A stretch of 64,000 bases of DNA, taken from assembly GCF_016612545.1 (NCBI RefSeq), contig NZ_JAENRY010000002.1:1-64000 (forward strand), in the 5' to 3' direction. Below, in pieces: positions 16,609 through 26,058 of this stretch; position 1 is the stretch's first letter; every line of letters starts with the position of its first letter. The position numbers and the translations under genes are program-made. The notes beneath the pieces were generated by a model. The model worked only from the letters and a program-made list of their open reading frames with translations, was not told the DNA's origin and did not search any database. Source of the stretch: Streptomyces sp. MBT65. Its GTDB lineage: Bacteria; Actinomycetota; Actinomycetes; Streptomycetales; Streptomycetaceae.

Positions 16609-16639
16609 GGGGTGCGGATGAACCGGTTGCTCCGGTTTG

Positions 16640-16760
16640 TTACGCTCCCCAGGCCTCCCGCGGGGGAAGTCCGGTGAGAGTCCGGCGCTGACCCGCAACG
16701 GTGTGCGTGACGACCTCTGGTCGTCGCGCGAGTCCGATCGCCCGTGGGTGGTGCGACCCG
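16640..16760 (+). ncRNA. Cobalamin riboswitch (corrinoid importer 1)
   Basis: The leader of the permease gene contains the B12-box pattern GGGAAGTCCGGTGAGAGTCC followed by CGCTGACCCGCAACGGTG, and later GAGTCCGATCGCCCG closing the aptamer. This is the conserved core of adenosylcobalamin riboswitches. Cobalamin binding would lower expression of the downstream importer. A small hairpin at 16621-16637 (AACCGG/CCGGTT) just upstream may end the preceding MmyB-type gene. Boundaries are approximate. Confidence 0.88.
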
Positions 16761-16870
16761 TTGACTGCTCGCCGTGGACTGCGAGAGGGGACCGAGCGGC
16801 CGGCACGGTCGTCCGGGCTGTCTCCTCGATCGAGGCTCACCAGGCGGCCCCAGGTGAAGGACCGCCGACC

Positions 16871-17908
16871 GTGCGCCGAATACCCTTGCCGCCCTTGCTC
16901 CTTGGGCTGGTCCTCCTGCTCTGCGTGTCGCTGCTGTGCGGGGTCGGACTCGGCGCCGCCGGGATCGGCGTGGCGGACATGTTCGGGTTCCTGTGGGCCG
17001 GTGCCACCGGCGGGACCGTGCACGCGGGCGACGCCGCCGCCTACACCATCGTCTGGGAGATCCGGCTGCCGCGCGTCGTGCTCGCGGCCGTCGTCGGGGC
17101 GGGACTCTCGTCCGTCGGCGTGGCCGTGCAGGCCATGGTGCGCAACGCGCTCGCCGATCCCTTCGTCCTGGGCATCTCCTCGGGCGCGGCGGTGGGCGCC
17201 AACGCCGTGATCCTGCTGGGCGCGTTCGCCGGCCTGGGGGTATGGGCGCTGTCGGTGTCGGCGTTCGCCTCGGCACTCGCGGCCATGGTCCTGGTGTACG
17301 CGGTGGCCCGCTCGCCGCACGGCCTCACCCCGCTGCGGCTGATCCTGACGGGCACCGCGCTGGCGTACGGCTTCGAAGCCGTCACCACCGTGATGGTGTT
17401 CGGCGCGGCCCGGGGCGAGGCGGCCCGCTCGGCGATGATGTGGCTGCTGGGCAGCCTGGGCGGGGCGACCTGGGCGCAGGTGCCGTTGGCCGCCGGCACG
17501 GTGACGGCCGGTTGGGCGTGGCTGCGATGGCGGGCGGAGTCGCTCAACGCCCTCGCCATGGGCGACGAGACCTCCGCCGCGCTCGGCGTCCAACCGGGCC
17601 GACTACGACGGGAGTTGTTCCTCGTCACCGCCGCCGTCACGGGGACCGTGGTCGCGGTCAGCGGGGCCATCGGCTTCGTCGGACTGATGGTGCCGCACCT
17701 CGTGCGCATGCTGGTCGGCGCCGATCACCGCAGGGTCCTCGCGGTCGCACCGCTCGCCGGAGCCGTGCTCCTGGTGTGGGCGGACGTGCTGTCCCGGCTG
17801 CTGCTCGCGCCCGCCGAACTGCCGGTCGGCGTGATCACCGCCGTCGTGGGAGTGCCCGCGTTCCTGCTGCTGATGCGGCGCGGCGGCTATGCGTTCGGGG
17901 GGCGTTGA
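16871..17908 (+). CDS. Corrinoid ABC transporter permease, copy 1 (BtuC/FecCD type)
   Basis: A 345-residue inner-membrane permease of the FecCD family with about ten hydrophobic segments. Typical landmarks are RLPRVVLAAVVGAGLSS, NALADPFVLGISSGAAVGA and GAIGFVGLMVPHLVR. GTG 16871 follows a GAAGGA site. It lies directly behind a cobalamin riboswitch and overlaps the ATPase gene (TGATG), so its cargo is most probably cobalamin or a cobinamide precursor. The ATPase partner encoded next is broken, so this permease would need another ATPase to work. Confidence 0.87.
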   Translation: MRRIPLPPLLLGLVLLLCVSLLCGVGLGAAGIGVADMFGFLWAGATGGTVHAGDAAAYTIVWEIRLPRVVLAAVVGAGLSSVGVAVQAMVRNALADPFVLGISSGAAVGANAVILLGAFAGLGVWALSVSAFASALAAMVLVYAVARSPHGLTPLRLILTGTALAYGFEAVTTVMVFGAARGEAARSAMMWLLGSLGGATWAQVPLAAGTVTAGWAWLRWRAESLNALAMGDETSAALGVQPGRLRRELFLVTAAVTGTVVAVSGAIGFVGLMVPHLVRMLVGADHRRVLAVAPLAGAVLLVWADVLSRLLLAPAELPVGVITAVVGVPAFLLLMRRGGYAFGGR

Positions 17909-18545
17909 TGCGACTCGACATCGAAGGGCTGTCGGTCGACGCGGGCGCGAAGCGGCTGGTGCACGACATCCGGCTCGTCGTGGAGAGCGGAGCCTTCGTC
18001 GGGCTCGTCGGCCCCAACGGCAGCGGGAAATCAACCCTGTTGAGGTGCGTGTACCGGGCGCTGCGACCGGCCGAGGGCGTGATCCGGCTCGACGGCGACG
18101 ACGTGCACACCATGGAACCGCGCGCCGCCGCACGGCAGTTGGCCGCGCTGCCGCAGGAGTCGTCCGCCGAGTTCGACTTCACCGTCGCCGAAGTGGTCGC
18201 CATGGGACGGTTTCCGCACCGGGACCGGACCGCCGCGTCGGACCGGGAGATCTGCGCCGGAGCCATGGCACGCACCGGCGTCACCCACCTCGCCGACCGC
18301 GGATTCCTCGCCCTGTCCGGCGGTGAACGCCAACGCGTCCTGATCGCCCGTGCACTCGCCCAACAGCCGCGTGTCCTGGTCCTCGACGAACCCACCAACC
18401 ACCTCGACATCGCGCACCAGTTGGACGTGCTCTCCCTGGTCCGCGGCACCGGCCCGACCGTGCTGGCGGCCCTGCACGACCTGTACGACACCCCGGGACC
18501 GGCGCGCTCCAGCTTCTGTTCGACCTGCTCCCGCCCACCCCTTAA
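17908..18545 (+). pseudogene. Corrinoid ABC transporter ATPase, copy 1, out-of-frame deletion
   Basis: Nucleotide-binding subunit whose ATP-binding motifs are all intact: Walker A GPNGSGKS (residues 35-42), Q-loop LPQESS, signature LSGGERQ (136-142), Walker B VLVLDEPTNHLD and switch His in ALHDL (190). After this His the sequence departs from the family: DLYDTPGPARSS. The true family C-terminus appears a frame away, reading HPGTGALQLLFDLLPPTP and a stop at 18543-18545. About 50 residues between are gone. In the ATG frame translation runs on over the next gene's start to about 18729, giving a 273-residue chimera. The deletion removes the helical part after the H-loop; activity is doubtful. Confidence 0.8.
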
Positions 18546-18559
18546 GGACAACCACCCCC

Positions 18560-19567
18560 ATGCGCAAGCTGCTTGCCGCCGCCCTCTGCCTCGCCGCGAC
18601 CGCCACCGCCGGCTGTGGCGCCACGGTCGAGTCCACACCGCGGGACGCCAGGTCGTCCACCGTCACCCTCACCAACTGCGGTCAGCGGGTGACGTACAAG
18701 ACGGTCCCGAAGCGGGTCGTCACCAATGACGTCGGCATCACCGAGCTGATGTTCGCCCTCGGCCTGGAGAACCGCATGGCCGGCTTCGCCATGCCCGACG
18801 ACAAGGGCGACCTGACCGACGTGCCCTGGAAGGACGGCTACCGGAAGGTGAAGTGGCTGTCCAAGGACCAACTCACCAAGGAGAACGTCCTCGACGCCCG
18901 CGCCGACCTGGTCTTCGCCGGCTGGAACTACGGCTTCCGCGACGACAGCGGCTTCACCCCCGACGCCCTCAAGAAGCTCGGCATCCCCTCGTACATCCTC
19001 ACCGAGTCCTGCCGCAACGGCCGCACCGACACCTCGCGCGGCATCATGCCGCCCCTGGACGCCCTCTACGCCGACCTCACCAACCTCGGAAAGCTCTTCG
19101 GCGTCGAGAAGCGCGCGGCCACCCTGATCGCCGACTTCAAGAAGCAGACAGCCACCGTCCACAGCGAGGCCCCCGCGAAGAGCCCCAAGGTCTTCCTCTA
19201 CGACAGCGGCCAGGACGCCCCGTTCACCTCCGGCCGCTACGCCGCCCCCGACCAGATCATCAGCGAGGCCGGCGGCGTCAACGTCATGCACGACGTCAAC
19301 GACTCCTGGACAACGGTCGGTTGGGAGACCGTCGTGCAGCGCGACCCCGACGTCATCGTGATCTGTAACTACGGCGACGTCAGCGCCGCACAGAAGAGGA
19401 AGTTCCTCCTCTCCTACGCCCCGCTGCGCAACGTCTCCGCCGTCAAGCACCGCCGGATCTTCGTCCTCGACTACGTCGACCTCGTCGAGAGCCCCCGCAA
19501 CCCGTCGGCCATCGCTCGCCTAGGCGCGTATCTCCGGACGGTGGCTGCGGCGCGCACGGCCAACTAG
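18560..19567 (+). CDS. Corrinoid-binding lipoprotein, copy 1 (BtuF type)
   Basis: A 335-residue periplasmic-type binding protein anchored as a lipoprotein: signal peptide with ALCLAATATAGCGATVES, lipobox TAGC. The two-lobed FecB/BtuF fold is recognised by KRVVTNDVGITELMFALG, ADLVFAGWNYGF and RDPDVIVICNYG. It captures the ligand outside the membrane and hands it to the permease. ATG 18560 has an AAGGAC upstream. It is third in the riboswitch-controlled set. It differs clearly from the copy at 59240, so ligand preference may differ. Confidence 0.87.
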   Translation: MRKLLAAALCLAATATAGCGATVESTPRDARSSTVTLTNCGQRVTYKTVPKRVVTNDVGITELMFALGLENRMAGFAMPDDKGDLTDVPWKDGYRKVKWLSKDQLTKENVLDARADLVFAGWNYGFRDDSGFTPDALKKLGIPSYILTESCRNGRTDTSRGIMPPLDALYADLTNLGKLFGVEKRAATLIADFKKQTATVHSEAPAKSPKVFLYDSGQDAPFTSGRYAAPDQIISEAGGVNVMHDVNDSWTTVGWETVVQRDPDVIVICNYGDVSAAQKRKFLLSYAPLRNVSAVKHRRIFVLDYVDLVESPRNPSAIARLGAYLRTVAAARTAN

Positions 19568-19765
19568 AGCGTGCGTCAAGGGGCTTGGCAGGGTCTGCGT
19601 CAAGGGGCCTGGCGCAGTGCGGCGGCCATCCACTCCCGGACGGCCGCCGCCCGCTCCGGGACCCGGTCCGGGTCGGGACCCGACGTGCCGTTCACCGTCG
19701 CCACCAGGGACTGGTACCTGGCCGGCAGCTTGAGGCCGGGCGCATCGGCTGGACCCGGGGACACC
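19568..19765. other. Convergent gap with short direct repeats and an unrecognised ORF tail
   Basis: Two 18-base direct repeats (TGCGTCAAGGGGCTTGGC type, 19572-19589 and 19596-19613, one mismatch). A 60-codon frame lies on the minus strand at 19600-19782 and ends in REWMAAALRQAP. It reads like a protein C-terminus and could be a gene fragment, but I cannot name it. Confidence 0.35.
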
Positions 19766-21964
19766 CTAGGGCTCCACCGCACGCACCTGGTCGTAGCGGC
19801 CCACGAAACGGAACGCGCCGTCCTTGACCTGGTACAGGAAGCCGGTGTTCTCCGGGTCCAGCTAGTGCGTGGTGCCCTGGACGAAACGGATCGGCTTGGC
19901 CACCCCGTCGTACGCGGTGTGGAAGAGGCGCTCCGCGACCTGCGCGGGCTCGATCGAGGTGGTGGTCCCGAGCGCGTCGATGGCTCGGGCGATCAGGCCG
20001 ACGGCGTCGTACGCCTCGGCGGACCACCGGCCGGGCGGCTCGCCGTAACGCGCCCGGTAGGCCGCGGTGAACGCCTTCGCCGCCGGGGTGCCGGCCGACT
20101 GCGCCTCGGTGTACGGCGCTTCGAATACCCACCCCTCGGCCGCCTGCCCCGCCGCGTCGAGGAAGTCGGCGCGCATGACGGGCTCGAAGGAGGTCACCGG
20201 CCCCGTGAACCGCGCCGTGGTCAGGGCGCGGGCGCAGGCCGCCGCACGGAGCGGTGACGTTCCGCCGTAGACCACCGCCTGCGGATGTGTGGCGAGCGCC
20301 TTGGCCACGGCCGGGCCGAAGTCGTCCTTGTCCGCGGCGACCTGGTGGACGGTGACGGTGCCGTCGCTGGGCGGTGCCTCGACCAGGTTCCGGCTGATGT
20401 CGACGGCCGGCTCGCCCGCCGCGCCGTCCTGGATGACCGCCGTGCGACGACTGGGGCGGGTCCTGGTCAGGTAGTAGAGGATCGGCAGGGTCCGTGAGGT
20501 GTCGGACGCCCTGGTCGTACAGAGGGCGCGCAGGGCCGTGGTGGACAGCCTCGCGGCGTCGTCGGCGACCGACACCAGGACCACCGGCATGGACGCGGCC
20601 GAGTAGAGCGGAGCGGCGGCGCGGGCACCGGCCGTGGTGCTCGGGCCGATGACCGCGCTGACGGCGAGCTGGGCGAGCACCCGGCGGGCCGTCTCCCGCG
20701 CTCGGGTCGCGTCGCCTCCGTCGTCGTAGGAGGAGAGAGCGAGGTGGTAGGCGACGTTCTTGCGGGCGTTGTGGGTGGCGACGGCGAGGAGCGCGCCCTG
20801 CTTCTGCGCCTGGCCCAACGTCTTCTGAGTGCCCGTCAGGTCGGCGTGGAGGGCGAGGGTGTGGGTGGGTACGTCGTGGTGTGAGCCGCTCGTCGCCGTG
20901 TGTCCTCGGGCCAGCAGGACGGCCGCGCCGGTACCGGACGCGGCGAGCACGGCGGCTGCCGAGCCGCCGACGGCCAGGATGCGGCGGCGTGAAATCCCCT
21001 GTGCGGTAGACGGGTTGAGGAGCTCGGGTGCGGACGGTCCTGCCGTGCGGGGCGGTGGGTCGAGGGCGCGGGCCGAGCGCTCGGCGACCAGCCGGAGGAC
21101 GGCGGGCGGCAGCCATTCGGTCGCCGACGGCGGGCCGTCGGCCGGGTGCTGGTCGTCCGTCAGCGCGGAGTGGACGGCCGCTGCCGTCGGCCGTAGCGCG
21201 ACGTCCTTGGCGAGGCAGCCGTCGATCACCGTCCGCAAGGGCGAGGGGAGTTGGGCCAGGCCGGTGGGGTCGGGGGGTTCGTGGACGGTGCGGTACAGGA
21301 CCGCGGGTGCCTCGCCGGTGCCGAACGGCCGTCGGCCGGTGGCCGCGTACGCCAGCACGCAGCCGAGCGAGAACAGGTCGCTGGCCGGCCCCACCTCACC
21401 GCCGCGGGTCAGGGCCTGCTCGGGGGAGAGATAGCCGGGGGTGCCGACGACCGCGTCGGGAGCGGTGAGCGCGGTCGTGCCGACGCCCTTGGCGATGCCG
21501 AAGTCGATGAGCCGGGGGCCCTCCGGGACCAGCAGGATGTTGCCGGGCTTGACGTCCCGGTGCACCAGCTCCACGGCGTGCAACTCGCCCAGCGCCAGGG
21601 CCAGTCGGGCCCCGAGCGCGACCACCGTGTCGGCGGGCAGCGGCCCGAGGCCGTCCACCGCCTCGGCCAGCGAGGGGCCGGGGACGAACGCGGTGGCCAG
21701 CCACGGTTCACGTGCCTCGGTGTCCGCGGCCGTCACCGCGACCACCCAGCGGCCGGTGAGCCCGGTGGCCAGCCGCACCTCGCGCCGGAACCGGGCGCGG
21801 AACGCGGGATCGGCCGCGTACTCGGCGCGGATCACCTTCAGCGCGACCGGCGTCCCGTCGGCGGTCCGGGCCAGATAGACCACGCCCATGCCGCCCACGC
21901 CGAGCCGCGCGAGCACCCGGTGCCCGCCCAGGGTCTCCGGGTCCTCGGCCCGCAATGCCTGCAT
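19766..21964 (-). CDS. Membrane Ser/Thr kinase with solute-binding ectodomain, copy 1; amber stop before the usual end
   Basis: Translation runs from ATG 21964 to a TAG at 19862-19864, giving 700 residues. The same frame then continues for 31 codons of family-like sequence (LDPENTGFLYQVKDGAFRF, GRYDQV) to a second stop at 19766. Copy 2 ends with a matching module, so the TAG is probably a late nonsense mutation or a read-through point. Kinase domain about 12-270: GVGGMGVVYLA, ALKVI (Lys43), HRDVKPGN (135-142), DFGIAKG (154-). A hydrophobic span lies at about 329-351. An ectodomain at about 365-700 resembles branched-chain amino acid-type binding proteins (VSAVIGPSTTAGARAA; SAEAYDAVGLIARAI). 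A likely solute-sensing kinase. Confidence 0.85.
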
Positions 21965-22006
21965 GCTGTGGCTCCTGTTGCCGCTCCGCGAAGTCTCCCC
22001 TGCCGG

Positions 22007-24157
22007 TCAGGAAGCGGACACCGCCACCGGACCGGCGTACACGAAGCGCCCGTCCTCGACCTGGTAGTGCTGCACCTGCCGGGTGACGAGCTGGTGGTCG
22101 GCGTCGAACGCGTACGTGGTGACCAGCCCCTTGAACCTGGCCTTCGCGAGCGCGTCGGCGAGCCGGGTGCGGGTGGGCCGCCGCCTGCCCGTTCCGGCGA
22201 GTGCGGTGAGCCGGTCCGCCAGCAGACGGGTGACGTCGTAGGCCTCGGCCGCCCAGTCGCCCGGCGCGGCGCCGTAGCGTTTGCGGAAGGCGGTGGCGAA
22301 CGGCCGTACGGCCGCGGCGCCCGGGTCGATGTACGGAGCCAGGACCTGCCAGCCCTCGCTCGCCGCGCCCGCCGCCGAGACGAACGCGGGCGTGGCCGAG
22401 GAGACGTCCAGGAAGCGCGGGCCGGTGAAGTCCCGTGCGGCCAGGGCGCGGGCGAGCGGGGCGGCACGTTCGGGGGTGCCGGTGTAGTAGAAGCTGTCGA
22501 CGCCGTGGGCGAGCATGTCGGCGACCACGGTCGACACGTCCGGTGCGAGAGCGGGGACGACCCGGGCGTACAGCGCCATGCCGACCGCGCCCGTCGCGCT
22601 GTGGACGACGTTGACGGACTCCATGCCGGTGATCCCGCCCGCGCGGTCGACCAGCAGCCCCGGTCGACGGGACCCGTGCGTGGCCAGCGCGGTGACGGTG
22701 GCGAACGCGGAGTAGGCGGTCAGCGGGGCGGCCCGGAAGTAGCTGTGCGGCTTGGCGAGGAGGGCCGACTGGACGGCGGAGACCGAGAGTTCGGACACGG
22801 TCACCAGCGGCAGCTTGGCGCTCTCGTAGACCTCCACGGCACTCTGCGCGGAGGCGTAACCGGTGGGGCCGAGCACGGCGAAGACATCGCGGTCGCCGGT
22901 GAGTCGACGGGCCACCGCCTGGGCGCGGGCCGGCTCGCCCCGGTCGTCCAGGATCCGCAGGGTGAGCGAAAACGGCTTGTCCTTGCGGGAGTTGAACTGC
23001 TCGACGGCCAGCCGCGCGGCCCGCGCCTGTGCCGTCCCCGCCGCCTTCAGCGGGCCGCTCAGATCGGCCTGCACGCCGATGGTCCAGGCCCGCCCGGTGG
23101 CCGAACTCGCCGGTGTCTTCGCGTCGTTGTCCCGCAGGGCCGCCCACAGGGCCGCGCCGCCACCGGCCGCGAGCAGTGCCGTACCGCCCGCGGCGAGGGC
23201 CAGCACCCGACGCCGGCCCGGCCCCGCGACCTCCGGTTCGCCGGAGACCTCGGTCGGTTCGATGCCGGGCAGCGCCAGCATCTCCGCCGACCGGTCGGCG
23301 ACCATCCGGACCACCGCGTCCGGCAGCCAGCCGATCGAACCGGCCGGGGCATCCTCCACCAACTCCGCGTCCAGCACTCTGAGTTGGGGTCGATCCTCGG
23401 GTTCCTTGGCGAGGCAGCGCGCCAGCAGGTCCCGCAGTTCGACGTCCTCGACCCCGTCCAGTTCCGGCGCGTCGTGCACGGTCCGGTACAGCAACGCGTC
23501 CGCCGTGCCGCTGCCGAAGGGCAGCCGCCCGGTCGCCGTGTACGCCAGCACGCAGCCCAGCGAGAACACATCGCTCGCCGGACCCACCGGCAACGCCCGT
23601 GCCTGCTCGGGGGAGAGGAACCCGGGCGTACCCACGACCATGCTGTCCGAGGTCAACTCCGTCTCCCCGGCGGCCGTGGGCCGGGCGATACCGAAGTCGA
23701 TCAACCGCGGCCCGTCCAGCGCGAGCAGCACATTGCCCGGCTTCACGTCCCGGTGCACCAACCCCGCCTGATGTACGGCGTCCAGGGCCCGCGCGAGCAC
23801 CTTGCCCAGCACCCGTACCACCCGGGCGGGCAAGGGCCCGCACTCCAGCACCGCCTCGGCCAGCGACGGCCCCGGCACGAAGGCGGTCGCCAGCCAGGGC
23901 GCCGGGCCCTCCGTGTCGGCGCCCAGCACGGGCACCACCCACGGGCTGTCCACCCCGCGCGCGGACTCCGCCTCACGCCGGAACCGGGCCCGGAACTCCG
24001 CCTGTTGGGCGAACTCGGGCTGGATCACCTTCACCGCGGCGAGTTCCCCGGCCGCACCGCGCGCCAGGTAGACCACCCCCATACCGCCCGCGCCCAGCCG
24101 CCCGAGCAGCCGGTAACCGCCCAGCCGCGAAGGATCGTCGGGAAGCAGCCGCTCCAT
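22007..24157 (-). CDS. Membrane Ser/Thr kinase with solute-binding ectodomain, copy 2
   Basis: A 716-residue Hanks-type kinase. Kinase domain about 12-265: GAGGMGVVYLA, AVKVI (Lys43), HRDVKPGN (135-142), DFGIARP (154-), GTPGFLSPEQA. One transmembrane span at about 318-338 (LALAAGGTALLAAGGGAALW). The outer part, about 355-716, is a periplasmic binding protein type I fold, seen from WTIGVQADLSGPL, VFAVLGPTGYASAQSAVEV and AAEAYDVTRLLADRL. The ATG at 24157 shares a base with the stop of the lipoprotein gene, so they are coupled. It probably phosphorylates targets in response to a bound small molecule. Ligand and targets are unknown. Confidence 0.9.
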   Translation of the reverse strand: MERLLPDDPSRLGGYRLLGRLGAGGMGVVYLARGAAGELAAVKVIQPEFAQQAEFRARFRREAESARGVDSPWVVPVLGADTEGPAPWLATAFVPGPSLAEAVLECGPLPARVVRVLGKVLARALDAVHQAGLVHRDVKPGNVLLALDGPRLIDFGIARPTAAGETELTSDSMVVGTPGFLSPEQARALPVGPASDVFSLGCVLAYTATGRLPFGSGTADALLYRTVHDAPELDGVEDVELRDLLARCLAKEPEDRPQLRVLDAELVEDAPAGSIGWLPDAVVRMVADRSAEMLALPGIEPTEVSGEPEVAGPGRRRVLALAAGGTALLAAGGGAALWAALRDNDAKTPASSATGRAWTIGVQADLSGPLKAAGTAQARAARLAVEQFNSRKDKPFSLTLRILDDRGEPARAQAVARRLTGDRDVFAVLGPTGYASAQSAVEVYESAKLPLVTVSELSVSAVQSALLAKPHSYFRAAPLTAYSAFATVTALATHGSRRPGLLVDRAGGITGMESVNVVHSATGAVGMALYARVVPALAPDVSTVVADMLAHGVDSFYYTGTPERAAPLARALAARDFTGPRFLDVSSATPAFVSAAGAASEGWQVLAPYIDPGAAAVRPFATAFRKRYGAAPGDWAAEAYDVTRLLADRLTALAGTGRRRPTRTRLADALAKARFKGLVTTYAFDADHQLVTRQVQHYQVEDGRFVYAGPVAVSAS

Positions 24158-25005
24158 CACGACCCGCCCTTCGTGGCCGACGCGGAAGGGCTCGCCCCAC
24201 CGGCAGTGCTTCCGATCTCCTCCTGCGCCCGCAGCAGCATTCGCGGAAGCACCTCCGCCACAAGGGAGTTGAGCTCCTCCTGGCTGCGACCGCGCCCGCC
24301 GCACACGGACGTACCGGCCACCACCGAGCCCAGCACCGCCTGTTGCCACCAGTACGGGTACGGGCCACCGTGCGTGTCACTGACGCACTGTCCGGTCTCC
24401 AGCAGCAGATCGTCGCCGCTGGTGTTGCCGCCCTCGCCCCGCGCGAACGACAGCGACTGGAGCCCCGTCAGACGCTCACCCGGCCGCTGCGTCTGCTCCG
24501 TGCAGTCGAGGTCCTCCTCCAGCATCCGGGCCTGCTCCCACGAAGCGTCCAACGCGGTGCGGTGCACGGTGACCGTGGCCGACAGCCGCACGGCTCCCTT
24601 CGCGCCGGCGGCGGGCACCTGGAAGTGCCGGGTCAGCGTGGCCAGCGCGTCCCCTGGTAACGGCTCCAGCCGCCACAGACAGTCGTCACCCAGCACCGCC
24701 CACTGTGCGGGGTCGCTCTCGTACGGCGTCGCCCGCGTCACGCCGGTCCCGAACAACTCCGGTCCGGAGATGACCCGTTCGATCAGCGCCCGGGCCTGCG
24801 CGGCGGTCTTCGGCTCCTTGCCCGGATCGGTCTCCGGGGTCGCCGACGCGGCCGACCGGGAGTCTGCGGTCGCGGTGCTGCTCCGGGACGCCCCGGACGT
24901 CGTCGGCGGCGACGCGGAACCACCGCCACCCCCCGTGCACCCCAGGACCAGCGCCCCGCAGGCCGCCGCCACCCCGCCGACACGGACTGCTCTGGCATAC
25001 GCCAC
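24157..25005 (-). CDS. Putative lipoprotein upstream of the kinase pair
   Basis: An unrecognised secreted protein of 282 residues. The frame extends upstream but GTG 25005 has a G-rich ribosome site (GAGGGGGC) and begins a clean lipoprotein signal: VGGVAAACGALVLGCTGG, lipobox VLGC. After a Ser/Thr-rich linker the mature part has four cysteines in two plausible pairs (GDDCLWRLEPL, DLDCTEQTQ, ETGQCVSDT, TSVCGGRGR) and no domain I can name. Its stop overlaps the start of kinase copy 2, so the lipoprotein probably works with that kinase's extracellular domain. Confidence 0.8.
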   Translation of the reverse strand: MAYARAVRVGGVAAACGALVLGCTGGGGGSASPPTTSGASRSSTATADSRSAASATPETDPGKEPKTAAQARALIERVISGPELFGTGVTRATPYESDPAQWAVLGDDCLWRLEPLPGDALATLTRHFQVPAAGAKGAVRLSATVTVHRTALDASWEQARMLEEDLDCTEQTQRPGERLTGLQSLSFARGEGGNTSGDDLLLETGQCVSDTHGGPYPYWWQQAVLGSVVAGTSVCGGRGRSQEELNSLVAEVLPRMLLRAQEEIGSTAGGASPSASATKGGS

Positions 25006-25191
25006 GACGTCGCCCCCTCTACGGCCTGTCGTGCGGCCGAACCCATGCCCGTACCGATGCGCTCGGGCAGGGGACGGTTCCCCGCCCTCCGCTTCTGTTT
25101 CCGGTTTCGCACAGGATTCGTACAGACACGTCGATCGTAGTGCTGGGAACCTCAACTCCCCCTGCGTAAAGCGAAGTTCGAAGCGGCGGTC

Positions 25192-26058
25192 TCACCTGGC
25201 GAGTTCGGTCGACTCGTCCAGTTGCGTCAGCTTCCGCGGATTGCGCACCACGTAGATCGTGGTGATCCGGCCGTCCTCCACCACGAGACTGATCGCGGAG
25301 GGCTCGCCGTCGACCTCCATCAGGCCTGCCGGCTCGCCGTTGAGCCACACGGGCAAGGTGTCGAACGAGGCCACCGACCGGTGCGCACGGGCGAGGATCG
25401 GCGCCACCGACTCGGCCCCGTGGACCGGGGCGAGCGCGGCGGCGACCACCCCGCCGCCGTCGGTCACCAGCACCACGTCCGGCGCCATCACCTCCAGCAG
25501 CTCCTGCAACTGCCCGGTCCGCAGCGCGCGCAGGAACCGCTCCACCACCGCCTGCTGCTCCGCCCGGCTCACCCGCACCCGCGGCCGCCGCGCCGCCACA
25601 TGCTCCCGGGCACGCCGCGCGACCTGCCGTACGGCGGCCGCGGACTTCCCGACGACCTCGGCGATCTCGCCGTACGGCAGCTCGAAGACCTCGCGCAGCA
25701 CGAACACCGCACGCTCGGTGGGCCCGAGCGTCTCCAGTACGGTCAGCATCGCGAGCGAGACGTTCTCCGCGAGTTCGACGTCCTCGGCCATATCGGGACT
25801 GGTCAGCAAGGGTTCCGGCAGCCACTCGCCGACATACTCCTCGCGCCGGCGCGACACCGTGCGCAGCCGGTTGAGCGCCTGCCGGGTGACGAGCCGGACG
25901 AGGTACGAGCGCGGGTCCCGCACCTGCGACCGGTCGACGTCGGCCCACCGCAGCCAGGACTCCTGCAACACGTCCTCCGCGTCGGCCGCCGACCCGAGCA
26001 TCTCGTAGGCGACGGTGAACAGCAGGCTGCGGTGGGCGACGAACGGGTCCTGGCTCAT
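25192..26058 (-). CDS. ECF41/SigJ-type sigma factor with C-terminal SnoaL-like domain
   Basis: An RNA polymerase sigma factor of 288 residues. Region 2 has AYEMLGSAADAEDVLQESWLR and region 4 has FELPYGEIAEVVGKSAAAVR. The C-terminal 110 residues form a SnoaL-like domain (LEVMAPDVVLVTDGGG; VVRNPRKLTQ). In the ECF41 group this tail replaces the anti-sigma factor and controls activity. The ATG overlaps the stop of the AhpD-like gene by four bases. ECF41 genes are known to sit beside carboxymuconolactone decarboxylase-like, oxidoreductase or epimerase genes, which they are thought to control; this pair fits that pattern. Confidence 0.92.
   Translation of the reverse strand: MSQDPFVAHRSLLFTVAYEMLGSAADAEDVLQESWLRWADVDRSQVRDPRSYLVRLVTRQALNRLRTVSRRREEYVGEWLPEPLLTSPDMAEDVELAENVSLAMLTVLETLGPTERAVFVLREVFELPYGEIAEVVGKSAAAVRQVARRAREHVAARRPRVRVSRAEQQAVVERFLRALRTGQLQELLEVMAPDVVLVTDGGGVVAAALAPVHGAESVAPILARAHRSVASFDTLPVWLNGEPAGLMEVDGEPSAISLVVEDGRITTIYVVRNPRKLTQLDESTELAR

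Noticed and set aside
16621-16637. AACCGG/CCGGTT hairpin just before the first riboswitch as a terminator
   Set aside because: Only six base pairs and a short T tract. It may be part of the riboswitch stem, so it is mentioned there but not listed separately.
19600-19782. 60-codon minus-strand frame ending in LRQAP as a gene
   Set aside because: It reads like a protein C-terminus, but I cannot identify it, and it has no upstream gene body.
21251-25255. 1334-codon frame on the plus strand over the kinase pair
   Set aside because: Antisense shadow. The translation is repetitive with no recognisable domain; the kinase motifs are all on the minus strand.
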